This document shows, in pieces, positions 49,718-58,234 of a stretch of DNA of 64,000 bases. A model generated the notes under the pieces. That model saw only the letters and a program-made list of their open reading frames with translations, made no database searches and was not told the origin of the DNA. The position numbers and the translations under genes are program-made. Source of the stretch: an uncultured Candidatus Puniceispirillum sp. (GTDB lineage Bacteria > Pseudomonadota > Alphaproteobacteria > Puniceispirillales > Puniceispirillaceae); assembly GCA_905182545.1 (NCBI GenBank), contig CAJJBY010000007.1, forward strand, positions 164,001 through 228,000, written 5' to 3'. Numbering within the stretch: position 1 is the first letter of the stretch; each line of letters starts with the position of its first letter.

Positions 49718-51388
49718 TTGAGCAATCTAGATAAAGCAACGCGGCCAGAAATCTTGTCACGGCAGCCAGTGAAAAACCGGCATTGGCTGTTGTTTATTGG
49801 CATGGTCCTGACGGCAAGCTGTAGCACCATGCCATCGCCAAAATCGATTGCGTCAACAAAATTTGAACCAACCCAAGGCACGATTGCTGCAAATTTTCTG
49901 GCCGCACGCCAAGCGCTGTATTTCCGTGATGTTAGCGCATCAGCTGAATTTTACCTGACCGCGCTGAATTTTGATCGTGATAATGCAAGCCTGTTGCAAC
50001 AAGCATTTTATACGCAATATCAGCTTGGCCATATTGATGCGGCCGCAGCGATTGCCCGCAATATGGAAGCGCTGAATTTCACCACCAGCTATGCCAGCGA
50101 GCCAGCAACGGCAAAGGCCGTTTTGCTTGAAGATTGGGATGCGGTTTTGGTTCTCGCCGATCATATTGCCGAAAATCCTGATGCCCAGCCGGTTGCCGCC
50201 GTGATCAAGGCATGGGCGTTAACCGCCAAGGGGCAGGGCGCGGCCGGATTATCGCATCTGCTGAAAATCGGCAAGGCAAACACAGCAGACGGACAGGATA
50301 TGCCTTCGGTTTTTGCCATGCAGGCGGCACGCCTATCCGCCCATCTTGGTGATGATGCCGAAATGCGTGGCTTTGCCGATGCGTTGTTTAACCGGCAAAA
50401 TTTGCCATCCCAAATTCTGCTTCAGCTTGCCAGCCTTTATGCCCGCCATGACGACACCGCAAAAATGGCGCAATTGATTGACTGGCTTCCCACTGGCTTT
50501 GACAAAAAAGCGGTGCAAAACCAGCTTTTAAACCAAACCAAACCACCAAAAATTGCAAGCCATATTGCCGCTGGCATCATTGATACAAGCCTTATCAACA
50601 GCCAGTCACAAACCAGCGGCATGTTGAATGCAAGGCTTGGTCTGGCGTTATATCTTGATCCGCAAATCGACAGCGCTCGGTTTCTTCTCGCACAAGCGCT
50701 CGATGAAATGGAGCAGTACCAAGCCACCCTTGCCAAGCTTGATGCCATTGATGTTGCGGGGGCTTGGGGTCAGCCACAATTGCTGTTACGGATCAATCTT
50801 GAACGCAAAGACAATATGACTGGTGCCATTGCCCTGATGCAAACCGCCGTTGATAAGGACGGTGATAATGCGCTTTTGCGAAAAGAACTTGGCGATCTTT
50901 ATCGAATGTCGGATCAATATGAAAAGGCGCGTGATGCCTATCTGATGGCGCTAGATCTTGGGTTGGTCTCAGGTGATCTTGATCGCAATCTTGGCATTTC
51001 CTATGAACAGCTTGAACAAGACCAGCTTGCCGAAGATCGTTTCAAAGCCGCATTGGCAAAAAACCCAAATGATCCCTATGCGCTGAATTATCTTGGCTAT
51101 TGGTGGGCCGATGATGGGCGCAATCTTGAAGAGGCCATCAAGCTGATTGAACAGGCGGTGCGGCTGCGCCCAAGAAGCGGCTATTTTGTCGACTCGCTTG
51201 GTTGGGTTCATTACAAGCTTGGTAATTATGATCTGGCCGTTGCCTTTTTGGAAAAGGCAACCATTCTTGAACCAATGGATGCGGTCATAACGGGCCATCT
51301 TGGTGATGCTTATTGGGAAACCGGCCGCTATGCCGAAGCGCGTTTCAAATGGCAATATGCGCTGACGATTGCCACCGAGATGACCTAA
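49718..51388 (+). CDS. TPR-repeat lipoprotein
   Basis: About 556 residues. TTG 49718 is preceded by GAGGG and gives a short basic region, a hydrophobic segment and a lipobox (LLFIGMVLTASCSTM), so an outer-membrane lipoprotein is likely. Tetratricopeptide repeats fill much of the rest, clearest near the C-terminus: LLRKELGDLYRMSDQYEKARDAYLMALDLG, RNLGISYEQLEQDQLAEDRFKAALAKNP, YALNYLGYWWADDGRNLEEAIKLIEQAV and YFVDSLGWVHYKLGNYDLAVAFLEKA. Similar alphaproteobacterial genes sit just upstream of ispE. Role unknown; protein-complex scaffolding is usual for TPRs. Confidence 0.85.
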   Translation: MSNLDKATRPEILSRQPVKNRHWLLFIGMVLTASCSTMPSPKSIASTKFEPTQGTIAANFLAARQALYFRDVSASAEFYLTALNFDRDNASLLQQAFYTQYQLGHIDAAAAIARNMEALNFTTSYASEPATAKAVLLEDWDAVLVLADHIAENPDAQPVAAVIKAWALTAKGQGAAGLSHLLKIGKANTADGQDMPSVFAMQAARLSAHLGDDAEMRGFADALFNRQNLPSQILLQLASLYARHDDTAKMAQLIDWLPTGFDKKAVQNQLLNQTKPPKIASHIAAGIIDTSLINSQSQTSGMLNARLGLALYLDPQIDSARFLLAQALDEMEQYQATLAKLDAIDVAGAWGQPQLLLRINLERKDNMTGAIALMQTAVDKDGDNALLRKELGDLYRMSDQYEKARDAYLMALDLGLVSGDLDRNLGISYEQLEQDQLAEDRFKAALAKNPNDPYALNYLGYWWADDGRNLEEAIKLIEQAVRLRPRSGYFVDSLGWVHYKLGNYDLAVAFLEKATILEPMDAVITGHLGDAYWETGRYAEARFKWQYALTIATEMT

Positions 51389-51416
51389 AAGCCGAATTCA
51401 CCGCCAAATTAAAGCA

Positions 51417-52257
51417 ATGATCACGGTTGTTGCGCCTGCCAAAATCAATCTGTTTTTGCGCATTTGCGGGAAAATTGATGCTGGCTATCATCTTACTTGA
51501 CTCAGCCGTTGTCTTTACCCGTTTTGGCGATCATCTGACGATTGAACCGGCAAATGAAGATCAGCTTGTCATCACTGGTGAATTTGCCAGCGGGCTTGAT
51601 AGCGCGGATGACAATCTAGTGATGACGGCATTAAGGGGATTTCGCGCTGCTGGCGGTGTGATTGGCGGGCTTTCGATCACGGTTGAGAAAAATATTCCCG
51701 TTGGGGCGGGGCTTGGCGGCGGCTCGGCCGATGCCGCGGCACTTCTTCGTGCGGTCAATGCGTCATCAACAGCGCCGCTTGGCAAGAGCGCGCTAAATCA
51801 CCTTGCCGCCAGCCTTGGTGCCGATGTGCCGGTTTGTCTTGCTGGTGGGTGCCAGCGCATTGCCGGTATTGGCGAGTCCATGACGCCTATTGATCTAGAT
51901 TTTGCGGGATCAATTTTACTGGTCAATCCACGAATACCGCTATCGACAGAAGATGTATTTACCCGTTTTACCGGCCCAAAAAGCGGGTTTGCCGGTTCAT
52001 TATCAAATCTTGATGCAGCTAGCATGGTCGGGCTTGGCAATGATTTGACAGCAGTTGCCATTGAATTGGCACCTGCGATAAATAATTGTCTTGATCGTCT
52101 GGCGGGATCAAAAGGGGCCATTGCAACGGCCATGTCGGGAAGCGGGGCAAGCTGTTTTGCCCTGTTTGATCATATCAACAATGCCAAAATTGCCGCCACA
52201 AAATTTGAAAATGCCGGATATTGGGCACGCGCCAGTATGATTTATCAGCCCGATTAA
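51417..52257 (+). CDS. ispE: 4-diphosphocytidyl-2-C-methyl-D-erythritol kinase (one frameshift)
   Basis: GHMP kinase of the non-mevalonate isoprenoid pathway. ATG 51417 begins MITVVAPAKINLFLRICGKIDAGYHLL, the classic IspE start with the CDP-ME-binding Lys, but one extra A near 51495 stops the frame (HLT then stop). Removing it yields GYHLLDSAVVFTRFGD and continues through the ATP loop PVGAGLGGGSADAAALLRAVN (about residue 95) and ATAMSGSGASCFALFD to 52257, about 279 residues. The frame as written gives only an odd N-terminus from 51427. Confidence 0.93.
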
Positions 52258-52377
52258 CCAGCGCAAACCGGCTCGCATCGGACAATCATGCTTTTTGTTG
52301 TGTTTTTAACACCCAATCGGCAAAGAACGGGCTTGATTGCTTGGAACTTGATCGCTAAATTGCAGCGTCCAACGGAT

Positions 52378-52452
52378 TGGGGCGTAGCCAAGTGGTAAGG
52401 CATCGGTTTTTGGTATCGTGTACCGTAGGTTCGAATCCTACCGCCCCAGCCA
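52378..52452 (+). tRNA. tRNA-Gln (TTG)
   Basis: 75 bases with encoded CCA. Acceptor TGGGGCG pairs with CGCCCCA, D arm GCCAAGTGGTAAGGC, anticodon arm TCGGT-TTTTGGT-ATCGT showing TTG, T arm GTAGG-TTCGAAT-CCTAC, discriminator G. The anticodon stem has one weak end pair (T-T). Confidence 0.95.
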
Positions 52453-52558
52453 TCCGTTTTCCTGTAAAGTTTCAATTGTGATCCGCGCGCAAATGGCGCG
52501 CTTGCGCCATTGGTAAATCTGCGGGGCACGGCAACTGCAACCCAGCTGGAGCGATGAC

Positions 52559-53711
52559 ATGAAGGCAACAATCAGCTTGATCAAAGGTGATGGCATCGGT
52601 GTTGATGTCAGCGAAGCCGCAATGTTCCTCGCCAAAAAAGCCATGGCCAAGGCCGGTATTCCCGCACCAATGATTGTCGAGATTGCGGCTGGTGCCAGCT
52701 ATTTCGCCGAAACCGGCAATGATATTCAACCAGATGGTGAAGTGGCCGCTGGTGCGGCTGATGCTATTTTCCTTGGCGCTATTGGTCTTCCTCAAATTCG
52801 GCATGAAGATGGAACCGAAATTTCGCCTCATCTGCGGCTTCGCGACCGATATCAGCTTTATGCCGGTGTGCGACCGGTCAAAGCCTATCCAAATGTGCCA
52901 ATGCCGCTTGCCGACCCACGCGCCAGCAAAATTGATCTTGTCATTATCCGCGAATCTACCGAGGGATTGTTTTATTCAGCTGCGGTGCATGGCCGTAGCA
53001 AAATCATTGATAATGCGGTCTGTGATGAAACCCTTCGGATCACAAGAACGACAAGTGAAAAACTTCATAATTTTGCCTTTCGCTTTGCCACAAAGCGCAA
53101 AGACAAAGGCCATAAGGGACAGCTCACCTGCGTTGACAAGGCCAATGTCTTTACCTCAATGGCCTTTTTCCGGCAGATTTTTGATGAAGTCGGTACCAAT
53201 TATCCCGATATCAGCAAAGCCTGTAATTATGTTGATGCTGCCGCGCTTGATCTTATTCGCAGTCCCTGGTCTGCCGATGTCATGGTGATGGAAAATATGT
53301 TTGGCGATATTCTATCAGATCTGGCAGGCGGGCTTGTTGGCGGGATGGGCATGGCCGCTTGCGGCGAAATCGGCGATCAGATTGGATTGTTCCAGCCTGC
53401 CCATGGCAGCGCACCAGATATTATGGGCCAAGATAAAGCCAATCCGCTTGCCGCGATCCTCAGTGCTGGGCTGATGCTTGATTATCTTGCCGAAAAGCTG
53501 AGATCAGCCTGCTTATGAAGATGCAGCGATGATTCTTGATGCGGCTATTGAAACCGGTTTCGCATTGAACCGGTTACGCCCGATGGAGTTTGGCGGCGAT
53601 ATGGGCACCAAGGCGGTAACCTTGACGCTATCATCACTGATGGATGGCGAAGCTGAAATAAGGACAGGCCTAATCGGCGAGCCGATAGCCTTTTTCAATG
53701 GTCAGAACTAA
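52559..53711 (+). CDS. isocitrate/isopropylmalate dehydrogenase family protein (one frameshift)
   Basis: NAD(P)-dependent beta-decarboxylating dehydrogenase. Conserved blocks: ISLIKGDGIGVDVSEAAM, DAIFLGAIGLPQI, LRLRDRYQLYAGVRPVKAYP, VIIRESTEGLFYSA, CVDKANVFTSMAFFR, the Asp metal ligands in MFGDILSDLAGGLVGGMGMA, and PAHGSAPDIMGQDKANPLAAIL. The frame stops at 53518 with an odd LRSACL end; one missing base near 53500 would continue as GDQPAYEDAAMILDAAIETGF and the usual end at 53711. The substrate (isocitrate, isopropylmalate, tartrate/other 2-hydroxy acid) is not decided. Confidence 0.88.
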
Positions 53712-54389
53712 TTGCTTTTTGGTTAAGCGACTTATTTTTTGTCGCAACCGGTAAATGTGCGTTGCCAATGTGTGGGTGCTAACACCATTTTGAAACCCCC
53801 ATACCTCGGCAAGAAGCTCATCTTTGGTCACATCATTGGGAAATGCCCGATAGAGAAATTTCAAAATTGTCGCTTCTTTTTCGGTCAGAGCCTGCATCCG
53901 GTCACTGCCAATTTCATGAAGCATTTTATTGGCTGGCACAAAGCTGAGATTGCCAATTTCAAACCGCGCATCATCCGACGCACGAAACTGGCGCAATTGA
54001 GTGCGAATACGGGCAATCAACTCGCCAAGCCGAAGCGGCTTGGTAATATAATCATTAGCACCAGCTTCAAGCCCAAGAACGATATCACCCTCGGCACCCT
54101 TGGCGGTCAGCATAACAATGGGTTTGGCAAAGCCGTTGCGGCGCAAACGCTGGCAAATATCAATGCCATTGCCATCGGGCATCTGGATATCAAGAAGAAT
54201 CAAATCAGGGTTGGCATAGCTAAGCACATTGTCGAGATCAGCAACAACACCCACCTCGAAAACATCATTAAACCCCTCAACCGCAAGCTGTTGCCGCAAG
54301 GTCGCACGAAGATAGGCATCATCATCAACAATTAACAAACGCGACGAAGACGCTGCTTCTTTACCGCCGCTTGGGGACAACACTTGCAT
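53670..54389 (-). CDS. OmpR/PhoB-family response regulator
   Basis: Two-component regulator of 239 residues. Receiver domain (about 17-130): LLIVDDDAYLRATLRQQL with acidic pocket, phospho-acceptor Asp in LILLDIQMPDGNGI, VMLTAKGAE with Thr, and DYITKPLRLGEL with Lys. The DNA-binding winged helix (about 145-238) includes LTEKEATILKFLYRAFPNDVTKDELLAEVWGFQ and THTLATHIYRLRQKI. No histidine kinase is adjacent, so it may be an orphan. Its 3' end overlaps that of the dehydrogenase gene on the other strand by about 42 bases. Confidence 0.93.
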   Translation of the reverse strand: MQVLSPSGGKEAASSSRLLIVDDDAYLRATLRQQLAVEGFNDVFEVGVVADLDNVLSYANPDLILLDIQMPDGNGIDICQRLRRNGFAKPIVMLTAKGAEGDIVLGLEAGANDYITKPLRLGELIARIRTQLRQFRASDDARFEIGNLSFVPANKMLHEIGSDRMQALTEKEATILKFLYRAFPNDVTKDELLAEVWGFQNGVSTHTLATHIYRLRQKISRLTKKQLVLTIEKGYRLAD

Positions 54390-54431
54390 TTTTCATCACA
54401 ACTCAATAAATCAATGGCGTATTCTTAAAAC

Positions 54432-54450
54432 GTGAATTTACTAGATTCAC
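54432..54450. promoter_or_regulatory. inverted repeat between response regulator and ribA
   Basis: GTGAAT-ttactag-ATTCAC, 6-bp perfect arms in the 124-base divergent region; the right arm also contains a GANTC site (GATTC). Candidate operator for either gene; evidence is symmetry and position only. Confidence 0.3.
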
Positions 54451-54513
54451 CAAGCGAGGGTAGCTTAATCTATTGTTGCTTGTATATGTCTTAAACAATC
54501 TGGAGCCACCATT

Positions 54514-55648
54514 ATGCACGATACGCGTGCAAAAAACGCCTATGTGAAAGCCGAACGTGCCAGTGCGGAATTACGGCGCGGTGGTCATGTCATGCTGCGG
54601 TTGAATAATGGCGAAGCAGCGCTGTTTCGCGGCGCCGAATTTGCCGATGATGAAGACATCAATTTTCTCAGCCGTCTTGCTGGTTCTGGCCCACTTTTGG
54701 TGCTGACGGCAAATCGGAGTGAAAAGCCTTCAACGCTCACTTCGCCAAGGCTGGCCAGCAGCGACAATCGCGCTTGCCGCCCGCCATTATGAACAAGTGT
54801 TTGACCTTGCTTTTGGCCAAACCCGTTTGGATGATGATGATGGTCTAAGCCTTGTTGCCGAACGAAGCGGGTCACTTGCCGACCATGCAACAAGATTGTT
54901 ACGCAATGCCAAACTTCTTCCCACGGCCTTGATGGCGCGATTGCCATTTCGCGATATTGCCGCACAAGACCGGTTTGCGCAGGAACATAATATATTGGTT
55001 CTCGAAGCGCGTGATCTTGAGTCCTATCATCACCAAGCTGATGCGATGATGCGCATTGCGGCGCGGGCACGGGTGCCATTGGCAGTTGCCGAAGATGCCG
55101 AAGTGGTGATGTTTCGTGCCGAAATTGGTGGCGAAGATCATTTTGCCGTTTTAATCGGCAAAGGCGCTGATCTTGAAGCACCGCTGGTAAGGCTTCATTC
55201 GCAATGTATCACTGGTGATGTTCTTGGCAGCCTAAAATGTGATTGCGGCGATCAGCTGCAAGCAGCCATGCAGCTTATGGCCAAAAATGGCGGAGGGGTG
55301 CTGATCTATCTGGCGCAAGAAGGGCGTGATATTGGCCTGTTAAATAAAATGCGGGCCTATGCTTTGCAGGATAATGGCCTTGATACGGTTGATGCCAATC
55401 ACGCGCTTGGTTTTAACACAGATGAACGGGTGTTTTTGCCAGCAGCACGTATTCTTGATGCGCTTGGCATTACGCGTTTGCGGCTGATTACCAATAACCC
55501 TGACAAGATCAGCCAGTTAGAACAATGCGGGATCAAGGTTGAAGAACGGGTGCCGCTAACGCTTGCCAGCAATCCGCATAATGAAAATTATCTTGCGACA
55601 AAGAAACATCGGACAGGCCATATGATTGCTGACAAGGATAAAGGTTAA
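54514..55648 (+). CDS. ribA: GTP cyclohydrolase II with N-terminal extension (one frameshift)
   Basis: Opens GTP to the first riboflavin precursor. The catalytic domain (about residues 190-370) has the zinc cysteines in CITGDVLGSLKCDCGDQL, YLAQEGRDIGLLNKMRAYALQD, and ITNNPDKISQLEQCGI. The preceding 180 residues (FRGAEFADDEDINFL, LARHYEQVFDLAFGQT region) look like a degenerate RibB-type domain, as in other alphaproteobacterial RibA proteins. The frame breaks near 54722: one A too many in GAAAAG; with GAAAG it reads ANRSESLQRSLRQGWPAA. Ribosome site TGGAG upstream of 54514. Confidence 0.93.
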
Positions 55649-55654
55649 AAAACC

Positions 55655-56356
55655 TTAGCTGTCACGCGCCCCAAAAATGGCTGATCCTATGCGAACAGCG
55701 GTTGCGCCAAAGGCAATTGCCTCTTCGAAATCATCACTCATTCCCATTGATAAGATTGAAAGATGATTGCGTTTGGCAATGGTTTGCAAAAGCGCAAAAT
55801 GCATCGCCGCCTCTTCATCAATTGGCGGAATGCACATCAGGCCAGTAATATTTAGCCCCGCCTCATCACGGCAATAGGCAATAAAATCATCCGCATCCTC
55901 AGGCGCAATGCCTGATTTTTGCGCTTCTTTGCCAGTATTGACCTGAATATAGCATTCAAGCTGGCGGTTTTGACGGATCATCTCATCGCCAAGCGCTTTT
56001 GCCAGCTTTGGCCGGTCAACCACCTCGATAACGTCAAATAGCGCCACAGCATCAGCCGCCTTATTGGTTTGCAGCGGGCCAATCAGATGCAATGTCAAAT
56101 CGGCATGTCGATCGCGGCGTGGCACCCATCGGCCTTGAGCTTCTTGAACGCGGTTTTCGCCAAACACACGCTGGCCAGCGGCAAGCGCCGCATCAACTCG
56201 GTCATCAGGCTGGCGTTTGCTTACCGCCACCAAGGTAACTGGCCGATCAAGCCCCGTTTGCGTTTTATAGGCCTGTTCGGCGGCGGCGATTTTGTTATGG
56301 ATGGCAGCAAGATTATCGGCAATGACAGAATGTGTCTTTGAAATTTCGTCTGACAT
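55655..56356 (-). CDS. YggS-family PLP homeostasis protein
   Basis: PLP-binding protein of the YggS/PLPBP/YBL036C family, which buffers pyridoxal phosphate. The alanine-racemase-like barrel has VTLVAVSKRQPDDRV with the PLP Lys, FGENRVQEAQGRW, LHLIGPLQTNKA, CYIQVNTGKEAQKSGI and LSMGMSDDFEEAIAFGATAVRIGSAIFG with the phosphate site. 233 residues, typical. Converges with ribA, with an AAGGTT...AACCTT repeat at the junction. Confidence 0.95.
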   Translation of the reverse strand: MSDEISKTHSVIADNLAAIHNKIAAAEQAYKTQTGLDRPVTLVAVSKRQPDDRVDAALAAGQRVFGENRVQEAQGRWVPRRDRHADLTLHLIGPLQTNKAADAVALFDVIEVVDRPKLAKALGDEMIRQNRQLECYIQVNTGKEAQKSGIAPEDADDFIAYCRDEAGLNITGLMCIPPIDEEAAMHFALLQTIAKRNHLSILSMGMSDDFEEAIAFGATAVRIGSAIFGARDS

Positions 56357-56568
56357 GATTTGTGCTGCCCCTAGCCATGGCTGTCTGTTGCAAAATATTT
56401 CCAGCTTTTGTAACGCTTTAGCCCTTCATCGACAAGACTGTTGCAAAAATATCACACACTTGAAAAAACTTGATCCACTGCGTTCATCAGTTCTTGTTAA
56501 ATTATTGAGAATTAATATGTTGAGCTGTTGCCAATGGTGGCAATGAATTCTCTAAGGGAGATTTAATC

Positions 56569-57423
56569 ATGCGTAAGGTTCTTCTTGCGACTACTGCTCT
56601 TGTAGCAATGAGCGTAACAGCTGCCCAAGCTGACGTTTCAGTCGCGTAACCAGTATTTCGAAATCATTCACCATGAACTGGTGCTCAGACTTTCACTTCT
56701 GACGGTAGCGTTGTTATCAAAGGCTCAACCACAACAGACTACAGGTTTGACTTTTACTGCTGTTCAGGACACAAATTTGAAGGCACAACAACACCGCATT
56801 GAACGACGCATACGTCGAAGTCACGGTGATTTTGGCACTTGCGTGCTGGTCAAACAGACTGGTGCACTTGACCGTATGGACGGCGCTCTTGCTGCCAACA
56901 TGGATCTTGAAGGAACAGCGTAGTCCGGTTCAATCAGTGGCACAGCAATTGGTGGAGACTCTCAGAACATCAGCCTTCACCTCCCATCAATGAGCGGTTT
57001 GTCACTTTATGGTGAGACCCAAGCTGACGGCGCAGGTTCAGGCCTTGGTATGCAACTACCAATCGCTGGCATTAGCTTGATGGTTCAGCAGGCTACAGGC
57101 GGTACAGGTCCAGACATGACAGCCATGGGCGCAACTTTTGGCATGGGCGGCATCAAAGTCAATGTCGGTTCAACAACAAAAGGACAAGACAGCCGCAGCT
57201 GCAAAAATCTCAGCTAACGAATGGCATGTCATACACAATGGGTGAGATCACTCTCGTTGCAACGTCTGCTCGCGGTAAGCAAGGCACACGTACAGATCAA
57301 ATACAGCAACGTTGGTGTTAAGTACGCAATCGCTCCAGGCATTCAGCCATGGTTGAAAGCGGTCAGTCAACTGGTCGCAGTACGATCGACGCAACTTGGG
57401 CAGCACTTTCAGTTGCATTCTAA
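56569..57423 (+). pseudogene. alphaproteobacterial porin, heavily frame-broken
   Basis: ATG 56569 behind GGGAG gives a clean signal peptide (MRKVLLATTALVAMSVTAAQAD), then a stop after DVSVA at 56649. Pieces in all three frames continue an outer-membrane porin: GNQYFEI, TTDYGLTFTAVQDTN-like, DRMDGALAANMDLEG, MSGLSLYGETQADGAGSGLGMQLP, GATFGMGGIKVNVGSTTKG, YTMGEITLVATSARG, NVGVKYAIAP and an end AALSVAF with the terminal Phe needed for BAM recognition, stop at 57421. At least six breaks occur in 850 bases. Either a dead gene or an assembly chimera of variable strain alleles. A perfect hairpin TTGCCA-ATGG-TGGCAA lies in its leader at about 56529-56544. Confidence 0.75.
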
Positions 57424-57446
57424 TTTCGGTTAGATTCAATGATACG

Positions 57447-57478
57447 AAAGGGAGGGGCTTGCCCCTCCCTTTTTTCTT
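57447..57478 (+). terminator. strong terminator after the porin
   Basis: AAAGGGAGGGGC-TT-GCCCCTCCCTTT, a perfect 12-bp stem followed by TTT, 24 bases after the porin stop. This is the kind of terminator expected for a highly expressed porin. Confidence 0.9.
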
Positions 57479-57536
57479 TACAAATTCCCTACCTATTTGC
57501 ATTGTTGCGCAAGCAACAAAATCATAGGAGCCGTAA

Positions 57537-58075
57537 ATGACAATATTTCACCGGATTTGCAAATTTATCCGCCTTGGCCGGATATTGTCATTCACTTTAG
57601 GCACAGCTTTGCTGCTGTCTTCTTGCTCCGGCTTGAAAACCACCCCATCCAGAAAGCCTGCAGAACCAGTATCATTATTACTGGCAAATCGGGTGGTACA
57701 AAATTATCCGATTTTGGCTCAAACGAAGCTTCATCTGGCGACGGCTTGCCGGTTAACGCGCTTTTATGGCGGGCGGCACTTGATATTGCGTCATTTGTGC
57801 CATTGGATGATGTCGATACATTTGGTGGCAGCATCGTTACCGAATGGCACCAGCCTAAAGCCACACCTAATCAGCGTCTGAAATTAACCATGTTTGTGGT
57901 TGGCCGCGAATTGCGTTCCGATGCAATCACCGTACGCGCCTATATCCAAAACCGGCTTGGCACTGAATGGGTTGATGCTGGCCGTGATGAAGCGCTTGGC
58001 CGCAAGCTAGAAGATCTGGTCCTGAGCCGCGCCCGCGAATTACGCGCTGCCGCGACAGCCGAAACAGTTAATTAA
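57537..58075 (+). CDS. DUF3576-domain lipoprotein (one frameshift)
   Basis: Begins behind AGGAG with a lipoprotein signal (LSFTLGTALLLSSCSGLK). The DUF3576 core is NALLWRAALDIASFVPLDDVDTFGGSIVTEWHQPKATPNQRLKLTMFVVGRELRSDAITVRAYIQ, then WVDAGRDEALGRKLEDLVLSRARELR. The two halves are in different frames, with the break somewhere between about 57640 and 57720; the exact base is not clear. DUF3576 lipoproteins commonly precede leuS in alphaproteobacteria. Role unknown. Confidence 0.85.
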
Positions 58076-58234
58076 TTTCTGGCCATATGTTGATTGCCCG
58101 CAAAGGCCCCCTATTCACAGTTATATTGACCATCTTACATGTTAATATTGATCATAAATCCGGCATCCGATCCGATTTGCATCACATGTGGCGCAATGTC
58201 TGACTAGCCAGAAAATGATCGAAGGAAGATTTGA

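Noticed and set aside
52254-52571. Minus-strand reading frame of 105 residues over tRNA-Gln
   Set aside because: The GGRIRTYGTRYQKP segment is the antisense of the tRNA and has no other support.
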